Shown in pieces: positions 31,677 through 40,244 of a stretch of 53,953 bases of DNA (positions are counted from its first letter, which is position 1; the number at the start of each line of letters is the position of its first letter). The position numbers were made by a program, and so were the translations under genes. Below the pieces are notes generated by a model. It ran no database searches. It had not been told where the DNA came from and was given only the letters and a program-made list of their open reading frames with translations. Source of the DNA: an uncultured Bacteroidales bacterium (GTDB taxonomy: Bacteria > Bacteroidota > Bacteroidia > Bacteroidales > Bacteroidaceae); NCBI GenBank assembly GCA_902799355.1, contig CADCAG010000015.1, positions 1 to 53,953 on the forward strand. The letters are read 5' to 3'.

Positions 31677-34126
31677 CGCAACTCGGCATTAAGCTGCTTC
31701 TTCAGGTTCTGAATCAACTTAGTCATGATTGCTTCGATCTGCTTGTCGCCCATCGTCTTCTCAGCATCCTGAAGGATGAAGTTGACGGCATACGACTTCT
31801 TGCCAGCGGGCAGCTTGTCGCCCTCGTAGACGTCGAAGAGCTCGACCTTCTTGAGGAATTTCTTCTCCGTCTGACGGGCTATCTGCTCAATCTGGGCGAA
31901 CTCTACGTTCTTGTCGATGAGCAGGGCGAGGTCGCGGCTGACGGCAGGATACTTGGCAATCTCGGTGTAGAGTACCTTCTGCTTGCGGACAACCTTCATC
32001 AGCGCTGTCCAGTTGAGCTCAGCATAGTAGACGGTGGTGTCGATGTCGAACTGCTTCTGCAGCTTCTTGGTGAGCACACCCATCTCGATGAGCTTCTTGC
32101 CACCACGATTCTCGATGGTGAGACCTGCAGAGAAGATGGCGTTGTCAGACTTCTTGCGAACCAGCATGCCAGGCTGGACACCGATGCGTGCCAGAATGTT
32201 CTGCACATAGGCGTCGAGTTCTGCATAGGAGGTGTCCTCGTTGGCATGAGCCCACGAACCCTCTACGCGCTTGCCTGTCAACCACAGTGCCATGTGGTAC
32301 TGCTCCTTGTAGGCCTGCATGGGGTCGTCCTGATTCTCTTTCTCAGGGTCAAAGCTATATACGTTGCCAAACTCGAAGAAGTGGCAGTTACCATTCTTGC
32401 GCTTGGCATTGTGCTCGATGCTCTCCAAACCGCCAAACAGCAGGGTGCCACGCATCACGTTGAGGTCGCTGCTGAGCGGGTTCATGATGTGGACGAGTGA
32501 AGCATTCTGTGCTTCGTCGTAGTATGCCGACTTGGTCAACGAGTTGTTCAGAATCTCGTTGAAGCCAGCGCCCACCAGCTGTTCGCTGACCAGATTGGCC
32601 AACTTGTGTTTCTGGTCTTCTTCGCCCTTGATGACGAGGCTGGACTTCAGCTGAGTAGGTATCTCCACATTGTTATAGCCATAGATGCGCAGGATGTCCT
32701 CAACGACGTCGCAGGGACGCTGCACATCGACACGATAGGCGGGTATTTCGAGCTTCAAGCCCTCGGCGCTCTCCTCGAGTACCTTCATCTCCAGCGACTC
32801 GCAGATGCTCTTGATGGTCTCTACGGGAATGTCCTTGCCAACCAGTGAGTGAACGTAGCTGTACTGCAGGTCGACGACGGCATTCTCCATCTTCTCAGGA
32901 TAGACGTCCTTGATGTCCATTGACACCTTACCGCCAGCCAACTCCTTGCAGAGCTGGGCAGCATACTTCAGGGCCTCGATGGTGCCATTGGGGTCGATAC
33001 CACGCTCGAAGCGGAACGAGGCGTCGGTAGAGAGTCCGTGACGACGGGCAGACTTACGAATCCATGTGGGATGGAAGTAGGCCGACTCCAGCACGACGTT
33101 CTTGGTAGTCTCGTAGGTACCACTACCCTTTCCACCGAAGACGCCAGCGATACACATAGGCTCCTCAGCATTGCAGATAGCCAGGTCGCGGTCAGAGAGT
33201 TTGTGCTCTACGCCGTCGAGCGTTTGGAAGGGCGTACCCTCGGGCATCGTCTTGACAACAATCTTGTGGCCCTTGACCATATCGGCATCGAAACAGTGCA
33301 GAGGCTGACCCAGTGCCATCATCACGTAGTTGGTGATGTCGACGATGTTATTGATAGGACGTAATCCAATCACACTGAGCTTGTTCTTCAGCCACTCGGG
33401 GCTCTCCTTGACCTCACAGTCGGTAACGCTGACGCAGGCATAGCGCTTGCAAGCCTCGGTGTTCTGAATCTCCACGTCGATGGGGAGGCTGTGGTCATCG
33501 ACGGAGAACGTCGATGCACAGGGCTTGTGGGTGGCGGTCTTGTAGCCGTTCTGCTTCAGCCAGGCATACAGGTCGCGAGCCACACCCCAGTGAGAGAGGG
33601 CATCAGCACGGTTGGCGGTGATGTCAACCTCGATGAGCCAGTCGCTCTCCAGGTGGTAGTATTCTGCAGCGGGTGTACCAACTACTGCATCCTCAGGCAG
33701 TACGATAATACCAGCATGGTCGTTGCCGATGCCAATCTCGTCCTCGGCACAAATCATGCCCAGCGACTCTACGCCACGCAGCTTAGACTTCTTGATAACA
33801 AACTCCTTGTCGCCATCATAGAGCACACAGCCCAGATCGGCCACGATGACCTTCTGGCCTGCTGCCACGTTGGGGGCACCGCAGACAATCTGCTGGGGCT
33901 CGCCCTTGCCTAAATCTACTGTTGTTACATGCAGGTGATCTGAGTCGGGATGTGCCTCACAGGTCAGCACCTTACCGACATAAAGTCCTTTCAGACCGCC
34001 CTTGATACTCTGTACTTCTTCAAGTGCGTCAACCTCCAGACCAGTCGATGTCAGTGCATCGCACACCTCCTGTGGGGTAAGGTCGAAATCAACGTACTCT
34101 TTTAACCATTTATACGATATATTCAT
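31673..34126 (-). CDS. pheT: Phenylalanyl-tRNA synthetase, beta subunit
   Basis: This is an 817-residue beta chain of the alpha2-beta2 enzyme that charges tRNA-Phe. The N-terminal EMAP-like tRNA-binding domain has VGKVLTCEAHPDSDHLHVTTVDLG (about 51-74). The B3/B4 editing region (near 210-370) includes NNIVDITNYVM, and B5 follows. The C-terminal anticodon-binding FDX-ACB domain has KYPAVSRDLALLIDKNV (near 725). The start is at 34126, 33 bases after a consensus promoter. The alpha subunit gene is not nearby, which is common in this phylum. Confidence 0.95.
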   Translation of the reverse strand: MNISYKWLKEYVDFDLTPQEVCDALTSTGLEVDALEEVQSIKGGLKGLYVGKVLTCEAHPDSDHLHVTTVDLGKGEPQQIVCGAPNVAAGQKVIVADLGCVLYDGDKEFVIKKSKLRGVESLGMICAEDEIGIGNDHAGIIVLPEDAVVGTPAAEYYHLESDWLIEVDITANRADALSHWGVARDLYAWLKQNGYKTATHKPCASTFSVDDHSLPIDVEIQNTEACKRYACVSVTDCEVKESPEWLKNKLSVIGLRPINNIVDITNYVMMALGQPLHCFDADMVKGHKIVVKTMPEGTPFQTLDGVEHKLSDRDLAICNAEEPMCIAGVFGGKGSGTYETTKNVVLESAYFHPTWIRKSARRHGLSTDASFRFERGIDPNGTIEALKYAAQLCKELAGGKVSMDIKDVYPEKMENAVVDLQYSYVHSLVGKDIPVETIKSICESLEMKVLEESAEGLKLEIPAYRVDVQRPCDVVEDILRIYGYNNVEIPTQLKSSLVIKGEEDQKHKLANLVSEQLVGAGFNEILNNSLTKSAYYDEAQNASLVHIMNPLSSDLNVMRGTLLFGGLESIEHNAKRKNGNCHFFEFGNVYSFDPEKENQDDPMQAYKEQYHMALWLTGKRVEGSWAHANEDTSYAELDAYVQNILARIGVQPGMLVRKKSDNAIFSAGLTIENRGGKKLIEMGVLTKKLQKQFDIDTTVYYAELNWTALMKVVRKQKVLYTEIAKYPAVSRDLALLIDKNVEFAQIEQIARQTEKKFLKKVELFDVYEGDKLPAGKKSYAVNFILQDAEKTMGDKQIEAIMTKLIQNLKKQLNAELR

Positions 34127-34158
34127 TGCAATGAAATTATAATTTCAGAAAAACGGTG

Positions 34159-34190
34159 CAAAGGTACGAATAAGTGAGTAAAATACCAAA
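34159..34190 (-). promoter_or_regulatory. Promoter of pheT-yebC
   Basis: On the minus strand TACCTTTG (34159-34166) and TTTG (34187-34190) are 20 bases apart. Confidence 0.75.
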
Positions 34191-34240
34191 TTTATTTGGG
34201 TATTTTCGAACGAGAGTACTTTCGACGAAGTCAAAATTAC

Positions 34241-34273
34241 AAAAAAACGGGCAAATTGCAAAGCAATTACCCG
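34241..34273 (-). terminator. Intrinsic terminator of the Bat operon
   Basis: CGGGCAAATTGC (34248-34259) pairs with GCAATTACCCG (34263-34273) with a small internal bulge. On the minus strand a run of seven T follows. It lies 8 bases after the PAP2 gene stop. Confidence 0.8.
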
Positions 34274-34280
34274 ATTTTCT

Positions 34281-34937
34281 TTATATCCATGTAATGATAG
34301 CCGCCCGCACCAGGGCAAAGACGATTGTCAGACAAAGCACGGCGATGGGGACATAAAGGTGGCGCATGTCGTAACGCACGGGAATGGTGACGCGGCAATA
34401 GAGGCGGTATACGCTGTAGCCGACGATGGCGCCCCAGAGCAGTCCGACGGTGATGTCGCCAGGATAGTGAACACCCAGATACATTCGTGTCCAGCAGTTG
34501 ACAAGCGACCAGCAGACCATGAAACAGACAAACAGTCGATGACGCATCAAGAGCGAGAAGAACAGCGCAATGCTGAACGTGTTGGAGGCATGAGCCGAGA
34601 AGAATCCGTAGTTGCCACCACGATAGCCGTCAACGACATCCACCAGCGAACCAATCTCGGGGTCGTGGGTAGGACGCCAGCGAGCCACCAAGGGTTTGAC
34701 GATTTCGTCGTCGATGGTGCCAGCCAGTAGCACACACAGTCCAGAAGCAGCCAATACCAGCAGAATTTCGCGCCAGTTCGGTTTGTGCGTCATCACCACA
34801 ACGTAGAAAAGTCCCAAGTAGAGCGGTATCCACGTCCTGGCATTGGTCAGCGTCATCACAACATAGTCGAGAAACACCGAATCACTGCCATTGACCATCA
34901 GCAGCAGCTGTTTGTCAAACTGAATGATTTCCTCCAT
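34281..34937 (-). CDS. PAP2-family membrane phosphatase
   Basis: This 218-residue protein has about five membrane helices. The three phosphatase motifs are Lys81 to Arg-Pro (KPLVARWRPT, 81-90), SAH in GFFSAHASNTFS (111-122; the usual SGH has Ala here), and RMYLGVHYPGD (151-161, Arg/His/Asp). Family members dephosphorylate undecaprenyl pyrophosphate or phosphatidic acid outside the membrane. It is the last gene of the Bat operon, joined to batDE by a 9-bp tandem array. A link to cell-wall lipid recycling is possible but not shown. Confidence 0.88.
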   Translation of the reverse strand: MEEIIQFDKQLLLMVNGSDSVFLDYVVMTLTNARTWIPLYLGLFYVVVMTHKPNWREILLVLAASGLCVLLAGTIDDEIVKPLVARWRPTHDPEIGSLVDVVDGYRGGNYGFFSAHASNTFSIALFFSLLMRHRLFVCFMVCWSLVNCWTRMYLGVHYPGDITVGLLWGAIVGYSVYRLYCRVTIPVRYDMRHLYVPIAVLCLTIVFALVRAAIITWI

Positions 34938-34991
34938 TCCTTTAACTCCTTTAACTTCCTTAACTCCTTTAACTCCTTTAACTTCTTCTAA
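34938..34991 (-). repeat. 9-bp tandem array (6 units) between batDE and the PAP2 gene
   Basis: On the plus strand the units are TCCTTTAAC (four copies), TTCCTTAAC (third position) and TTCTTCTAA (last). The last unit contains the batDE stop codon, and the array abuts the PAP2 ATG with no gap. Confidence 0.92.
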
Positions 34992-37555
34992 ATAACCTCC
35001 AAGTCTTTTGTCGGCAGCCAGCCTTCCTTACCATCAGCCACACGAATCTCGCACCACTCCTTCATGCTATTGTCAGTGATAGTAACCTTGGTGCCTTCGT
35101 GCAGGATGAACAGGTCGGTACCGTTGCTGGCGGGCGTACTCTTGACAGTGACTGCCGAGCGGATAATGATGGCGCCAGAGCGGAATACGAGGGCTTGCTT
35201 CTGCTGATAGGCGAAGAGGTTGCTGAGGGCAAAGACCACCAAGAACAGCAGACCCACGAAGAAACCTACCTTGCGCAACCAGATGCGGTCGCTGAAGAGG
35301 TAAGCCAGTGCCAGAATGATAGCAACGACTAGCGAGACGAGCGCCATACGAGCCCATCCGTCGACACTCATCAGGTTAACAAGCGAGTGATACCACGTGA
35401 CGAAGAACATCTCTGACTCAGGGACAATCTTGTCGATGGTCTTGGAACGCGCCATCTGGAGGTTTAGACGGACATCACGGTCGCCAGGCGCCAACAGCTG
35501 GGCACGCTCGTAGTTCAATACGGCACGCGTCATATCGTCCATACGATAGTAGCAGTTGCCGAGATTATAGTACAAGTCAGACGACACACCCTGCTTCAAC
35601 AGCGCCTCATACTGCTTGGCAGCCTCCTGATAGTGCTCAGCGGCATAGAGGCTGTCGGCCTTCTCCTTAGTGACAGCGCTGGCAGCCAGCGGCAGCATCA
35701 GCAGCAACAGCAGCACCGTCAGCGGCTTCAAGTTCTTTGACTTCTTCATTGTATTGGCTATCTGTGTGATGGCCGTAATAGCAGCATCATACACCTTATT
35801 CATGTTTCCAGTAGCATCGCCAGGAGCATAGCGTGCAAACTCACACTCGTCGAGAGCACCGATAAACTGGCTGATGGTCTCGTCGGTCACGTTGTATGCC
35901 GACAGCTGCTCGGTAATATTCTCACGTGACAGTTGGTCGACAGGCATATTCAGCTTGTCACCGACATAGCCCCACAGCGCACGCATCACCTCGTCGTAGA
36001 ACTCGCCATCCTTACCTGCTTTCATCAGCTTGGCAGCCTTCTTCAGACGTTTCACAGCAACCTTGTTGGCTTTGCCAGCACGCTGCTTGACGATATTGGC
36101 ATTCTCGATGGCACGATGACGGAAGATGATGAACAGCGACAGGAAGACAATGACGAGTACGGCCAACGACACCCAATAGGTGACAGAGCCGAAGAAGAAC
36201 TCATTGACACCATGCTGTTCGGTATTTCCGGTATGGATATAACGGATATCGCTACCCAGCTGCTTGACATCCTCCTGACCAGCAAAGGATGCCACCGTTG
36301 TCTGTCCATCGCCCTTGGCCACCTTCAGCGTGAAGCCTTCGGTGCGACGCGTCTGGTAACTATTGCTCTTCGTATCAAAATAGGTATATTCTATCGGTGG
36401 AATCTCGTAAGAGCCCTGATGGCGGGGCACTGCCAGGAAGTCGTAGACGATGCTACCTTCCAGACCGTTGACCGTCAGCTTGGTCTTGTCCGTCACCTTT
36501 GCATCATAGGCGTCGAAGTCCTTAGGCATCTTGACAACAGGCTGTTTCAGCAACTTCATGTTACCAGCACCGCTGACAACGACTCTCAGGTTGACGGGCT
36601 CATTGGCCTTAACCTCTGTCTTGTCAATCGTTGCAGAGATATTGAAGGAACCTACACCACCCGAGAAGTTGGCAGGACGCTGTGGCAGCGGGTCAACCTG
36701 GATAGTGATAGCGGGTGCCTTGATCTGCTTTTTCACCTCGATATATCCCGAACCACCGTTGAAGAAGGCCTCAAAGGGGTCGATGTTACGGTTCTGCATA
36801 GCCACGATACCATCGTAGGTGATAGACGGTATCTCCAGCTTACCAGTAGCCTGTGGGAACATGACATACTGCTGCCAGGTCACTGTACGATACTGACGAC
36901 CGTTGAAGGTCTCTATCTTGAAACTCTTCTCCTGTGGCAGGGGCACCTCACGGGTATAGAAACTCTTCAGGTCGGGCATCTTACCACTGAGCTGTGTCAG
37001 GTTCACCAGCGTATAAACCTTATAGGTCAGCAAGATAGGTTCCTGCTCGCGGACATGCTGCTTAGAAGCGCTGACGTGAATGAACAGGTCACTGCCAGAG
37101 ATGGTACTGCCTGCAGGGCGCATCTCGCCATTGCCCCCACCCTGCTGGCGACTCTGCTGACGGCCGCCCTGCTGGGCCTGACCGCTAACCTTAATATGTA
37201 TCTCGTTAGAATTAACGGTCTTACCATCGACGGTGCAATGAGCAGGAGGAATGGTGAAGGAACCATTCTTGGTAGCTACGACGATATAGGTATAGGTCAC
37301 TGACGACGTACTCGACGTATGACCGTTGACCATCTGGAAACTCGACTGTGTCGACGTGCTGGGGCCCATCAGCACTTCTAATTCCTCTGGGATATTACCT
37401 GCACGGAACCCACGGACATCCTGCGTATTGATGGTATAGGTCAGTCGGAACTGCTCACCCACAGCAACCTGCGAGGGAGCACGACCCGTCAGCGTCTGGG
37501 CAATAGCGCCCACGACCATCATCGTTAGAATTATCAGCGTTGTATATCTCTTCAT
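34988..37555 (-). CDS. BatD-BatE fusion protein
   Basis: This protein of about 855 residues joins two usually separate Bat proteins. Residues 1-480 are BatD: signal peptide (MKRYTTLIILTMMVVGAIA), several Ig-like beta domains (VGEQFRLTYTIN; QEPILLTYKVYTL) and a membrane helix near 465. A cytosolic helical part follows to about 600. At Met603 a second, complete signal-peptide-like sequence begins (KKSKNLKPLTVLLLLLMLPL, 604-623). TPR repeats follow (about 630-700), then two helices and an SH3-like domain at the end (EGTKVTITDNSMKEWCEIRV). That second half is BatE-like. The start is ATG at 37555; TTG at 37570 and ATG at 37564 are alternatives overlapping batBC. Bat operons are linked to aerotolerance and stress. 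Confidence 0.85.
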   Translation of the reverse strand: MKRYTTLIILTMMVVGAIAQTLTGRAPSQVAVGEQFRLTYTINTQDVRGFRAGNIPEELEVLMGPSTSTQSSFQMVNGHTSSTSSVTYTYIVVATKNGSFTIPPAHCTVDGKTVNSNEIHIKVSGQAQQGGRQQSRQQGGGNGEMRPAGSTISGSDLFIHVSASKQHVREQEPILLTYKVYTLVNLTQLSGKMPDLKSFYTREVPLPQEKSFKIETFNGRQYRTVTWQQYVMFPQATGKLEIPSITYDGIVAMQNRNIDPFEAFFNGGSGYIEVKKQIKAPAITIQVDPLPQRPANFSGGVGSFNISATIDKTEVKANEPVNLRVVVSGAGNMKLLKQPVVKMPKDFDAYDAKVTDKTKLTVNGLEGSIVYDFLAVPRHQGSYEIPPIEYTYFDTKSNSYQTRRTEGFTLKVAKGDGQTTVASFAGQEDVKQLGSDIRYIHTGNTEQHGVNEFFFGSVTYWVSLAVLVIVFLSLFIIFRHRAIENANIVKQRAGKANKVAVKRLKKAAKLMKAGKDGEFYDEVMRALWGYVGDKLNMPVDQLSRENITEQLSAYNVTDETISQFIGALDECEFARYAPGDATGNMNKVYDAAITAITQIANTMKKSKNLKPLTVLLLLLMLPLAASAVTKEKADSLYAAEHYQEAAKQYEALLKQGVSSDLYYNLGNCYYRMDDMTRAVLNYERAQLLAPGDRDVRLNLQMARSKTIDKIVPESEMFFVTWYHSLVNLMSVDGWARMALVSLVVAIILALAYLFSDRIWLRKVGFFVGLLFLVVFALSNLFAYQQKQALVFRSGAIIIRSAVTVKSTPASNGTDLFILHEGTKVTITDNSMKEWCEIRVADGKEGWLPTKDLEVI

Positions 37556-37563
37556 GTCTATCA

Positions 37564-39243
37564 TTACCAATTCTTATCCAGTTTGCGACGGTTAGGCTGC
37601 TGCTGAGCCTTCTTCATACGCTGCTGCGTCTGTTTTTCTTCCTGCAAGGCAGCATTCAACATCTGTTCAGCATTCTCACGGCTCATCTGCTGTTCCTGCT
37701 GCTTCTGCTCCTGCTGTTGCTGTTTCTGCTCGTCTTTCTTTTCTTCTTGCTTCTGCTCTTGCTTATCCTGCTTTTGCTGTTGTTGCTGCTGATTATTTTG
37801 CTGCTGTTTCTGCTGACGCTTGCAGAGCTCCAGATTGTAGCGTGTCTCGTCATCAGCAGGATTGTTGCGTAGCGCCTCCTTATAGACGTCGATGGCTTCG
37901 CCATACATTTTCTTACCCTGACAGATGACACCAGCATTATGATAGGACAAAGCACGACGCAAAGGGTTGGTCTCTATCTTTCCGGCATCCATAAACTGCT
38001 GGACAGCCGCAGAGTCTTTCTGTTGTCTCATCAGTGCCACACCCAGGTTATAGACAGCCTGCGGATTACGCGGATTCTTCTCGATGGCCTTGCGATAGAG
38101 CACCTCTGCATCAGCATAGTTGCCAGCACGGAACTGCTTGTTACCCTTGTGAACATACTGGCGGTCACTCTGGGCAGCAGCTGTACCCACCATCAGCAAG
38201 AGGGCGAGGACGACAACGACCTTTTTTCTCTTGAACAGTGAGATATTCCGCAGCAGCGGGTTCTGAACCTCCAAGAGGCAGGCCTCGATAATCAGCAACA
38301 GCAGGGCAATGATACCTACTGCCTGGAACTGTTCGTCATAGTCGCTATAGATGGTTGAGGAAATCTCCTTCTTTGCCAACTTGTCCAGCTCTTCGTCCAG
38401 CTTCTCCTGGGCGCTGCTGTTATTCTCCACATGGATATAGGCACCGCCACCAGCCTGTGCTATCTGACGACACATCTCCTCATTGAGCCCCGTCATTACC
38501 GTCTGACCAGTATTGTCTTTCATATAGTCGCCATCGCCTGTAGGAATGGGGGCGCCCTTGGTAGAGCCTACGCCCAGCACATAGACGCGGTGACCACGCT
38601 CGTTAGCCTCTTGGGCAGCCTCGAGAGCGCCACCCTCATGGTCTTCACCATCGGTAATAATAATGATAGCCTTACCGACTCCTTCCTGCTGTGTAAAGCT
38701 GTGCGACGCCATAGAGATTGCTTTGGCAATATCGGTGCCCTGCGTAGCCATCATCGAAGGATCAATGCTCGACAGGAACATCTTGGCAGAGACATAGTCG
38801 CTGGTGATAGGAAGCTGGATGAAGGCGTCACCAGCAAAGACAATAAGACCTATCTTGTCATTGGTGAAGTTATCCACCAGGTTCTCTACCATCATCTTTG
38901 AACGGTCCAGACGGCTGGGCGTCACATCCTCTGCCAACATCGAGTTACTGATATCCATCGCGATGATGGTCTCGATACCCGTACGTTTCTCATGACTGAT
39001 CTTCGTGCCGAACTGCGGACGAGCCAGCATGACAATCAGTAATGATAAAGCCACCAGCAGCAGGCTGAACTTGACCAACGGGCGGAAGCGTGACACATCG
39101 GGCATCAGCTCCTTCACCAGCTCTGGGTCACCAAAGCGGCGCAGGCGCTTCTTCTGTTGGCGTATCATCAGCCAGCGTATCACTGCCAATACGGGGATGA
39201 CAGCTAATAGATAGAGGTATATAGGGTCTTCGAATCTAAACAT
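37564..39243 (-). CDS. BatB-BatC fusion protein (VWA plus TPR)
   Basis: This is a 559-residue protein. Residues 1-325 are BatB: two N-terminal helices (8-26, 58-74), a von Willebrand A domain with MIDAS DISNS (97-101), TQGTD (167-171) and ITDGED (196-201), and a helix at 308-325. A second signal-peptide-like segment (KKVVVVLALLLMVGTAAAQ, 340-358) then leads into TPR repeats (about 360-470), and a Gln/Lys-rich tail (475-550) ends the protein. That second half is BatC. If the second hydrophobic segment is a membrane helix, the TPR part is periplasmic. It lies 1 base from batA and overlaps the possible upstream starts of batDE. Confidence 0.88.
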   Translation of the reverse strand: MFRFEDPIYLYLLAVIPVLAVIRWLMIRQQKKRLRRFGDPELVKELMPDVSRFRPLVKFSLLLVALSLLIVMLARPQFGTKISHEKRTGIETIIAMDISNSMLAEDVTPSRLDRSKMMVENLVDNFTNDKIGLIVFAGDAFIQLPITSDYVSAKMFLSSIDPSMMATQGTDIAKAISMASHSFTQQEGVGKAIIIITDGEDHEGGALEAAQEANERGHRVYVLGVGSTKGAPIPTGDGDYMKDNTGQTVMTGLNEEMCRQIAQAGGGAYIHVENNSSAQEKLDEELDKLAKKEISSTIYSDYDEQFQAVGIIALLLLIIEACLLEVQNPLLRNISLFKRKKVVVVLALLLMVGTAAAQSDRQYVHKGNKQFRAGNYADAEVLYRKAIEKNPRNPQAVYNLGVALMRQQKDSAAVQQFMDAGKIETNPLRRALSYHNAGVICQGKKMYGEAIDVYKEALRNNPADDETRYNLELCKRQQKQQQNNQQQQQQKQDKQEQKQEEKKDEQKQQQQEQKQQEQQMSRENAEQMLNAALQEEKQTQQRMKKAQQQPNRRKLDKNW

Positions 39244-39244
39244 C

Positions 39245-40243
39245 TTACGGTAACTTTCTGAATATGGTTATTCTCAACAGCATCTCAAGGAGCAACAGCA
39301 GTACGGCAGCAATGGCAAAAGGCTGGTAGGCCTCGTAGCGCTTACTAAACTTCTTGACGTTGAGCTTCGATTTCTCCAGTTTATCAATCTCCTTATAGAT
39401 TTGCTGCAACTCTTTATTATTGGTAGCACGATAGAAGTCACCATTGGTAGTCACAGCTATCTCACTCAGTGTCTTAGTGTCAATCTCCACAGGGATGTTG
39501 ACATACTGTACACCACCAGCGACCGTCATAGGATAAGGGGCCACCTTGTTGGTACCTACGCCAATGGTATAGACACGGATGCCGAAACTCTTAGCAATCT
39601 CTGCTGCCGTCATAGGCGACAGGTCACCACGGTTGTTGCTACCATCCGTCAGCAGGATGACGACCTTACTCTTGGCTTTGGAATCCTTCAGACGGGAAAC
39701 GGCATTGGCCAGTCCCATACCGATGGCTGTACCATCCTCTATCAAACCGCGCTGGGCAATATCGGTGCGTACACCCTGCAGCAGGTTCAGCAGCGAGGCA
39801 TGGTCGGTGGTCATAGGACACTGTGTAAAGGCCTCACCGGCAAATATCGACAGACCGATATTATCGTTGGGACGTCCGGTGATGAACTCAGCAGCAACCT
39901 GCTTAGCTGCCTCCATACGGTTGGGTTTCAGGTCTTCTGCCAGCATCGACGTCGACACGTCCATCGCCAACATGATGTCGATACCCTCCATCGTCTGATT
40001 CTTCCACGAATTCTGAGTCTGCGGACGTGCCAGCACCAATACCACCAAGACGAATACGGCGATGCGCAGTATCTGTTGAACGGGCATCAGCACGACCTTC
40101 CATGAGCGTGGCGCATAGCGATAGGCCATGGTGTCGCTCATGCGCATCGTGGGCTCGCTCTTCTTCCTGTACATCAGATACCATATTAAATAAGGTATCA
40201 GCAGGAGTAGCAGAAACAGATATTCTTTGTTGGCAAATTCCAT
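39245..40243 (-). CDS. BatA: membrane VWA-domain protein
   Basis: This is a 332-residue protein with helices at about 8-25 and 58-72, a VWA domain and a C-terminal helix (about 305-325). The MIDAS residues are DVSTS (95-99), with Thr in DGTAIGMG (near 172) and Asp in LTDGSNN (near 202). The RPQTQNSW motif before the domain is shared with batBC (RPQFGTKI), consistent with an old duplication. VWA proteins of this operon pair with the MoxR chaperone-like ATPase. There is one base between the batA stop and the ATG region of its neighbour. Confidence 0.92.
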   Translation of the reverse strand: MEFANKEYLFLLLLLIPYLIWYLMYRKKSEPTMRMSDTMAYRYAPRSWKVVLMPVQQILRIAVFVLVVLVLARPQTQNSWKNQTMEGIDIMLAMDVSTSMLAEDLKPNRMEAAKQVAAEFITGRPNDNIGLSIFAGEAFTQCPMTTDHASLLNLLQGVRTDIAQRGLIEDGTAIGMGLANAVSRLKDSKAKSKVVILLTDGSNNRGDLSPMTAAEIAKSFGIRVYTIGVGTNKVAPYPMTVAGGVQYVNIPVEIDTKTLSEIAVTTNGDFYRATNNKELQQIYKEIDKLEKSKLNVKKFSKRYEAYQPFAIAAVLLLLLEMLLRITIFRKLP

Positions 40244-40244
40244 A

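Noticed and set aside
35933-37303. 456-residue plus-strand frame inside batDE
   Set aside because: No domains, and it lies fully within a well-supported gene on the other strand.
37555-37570. TTG start of batDE at 37570
   Set aside because: Overlaps batBC; the ATG at 37555 gives a clean signal peptide, though ATG at 37564 remains possible.
34988-39243. Frameshift or assembly error making the Bat fusions
   Set aside because: Both frames run through the joint without a break and with domain borders at old signal peptides; an error cannot be fully excluded without reads.
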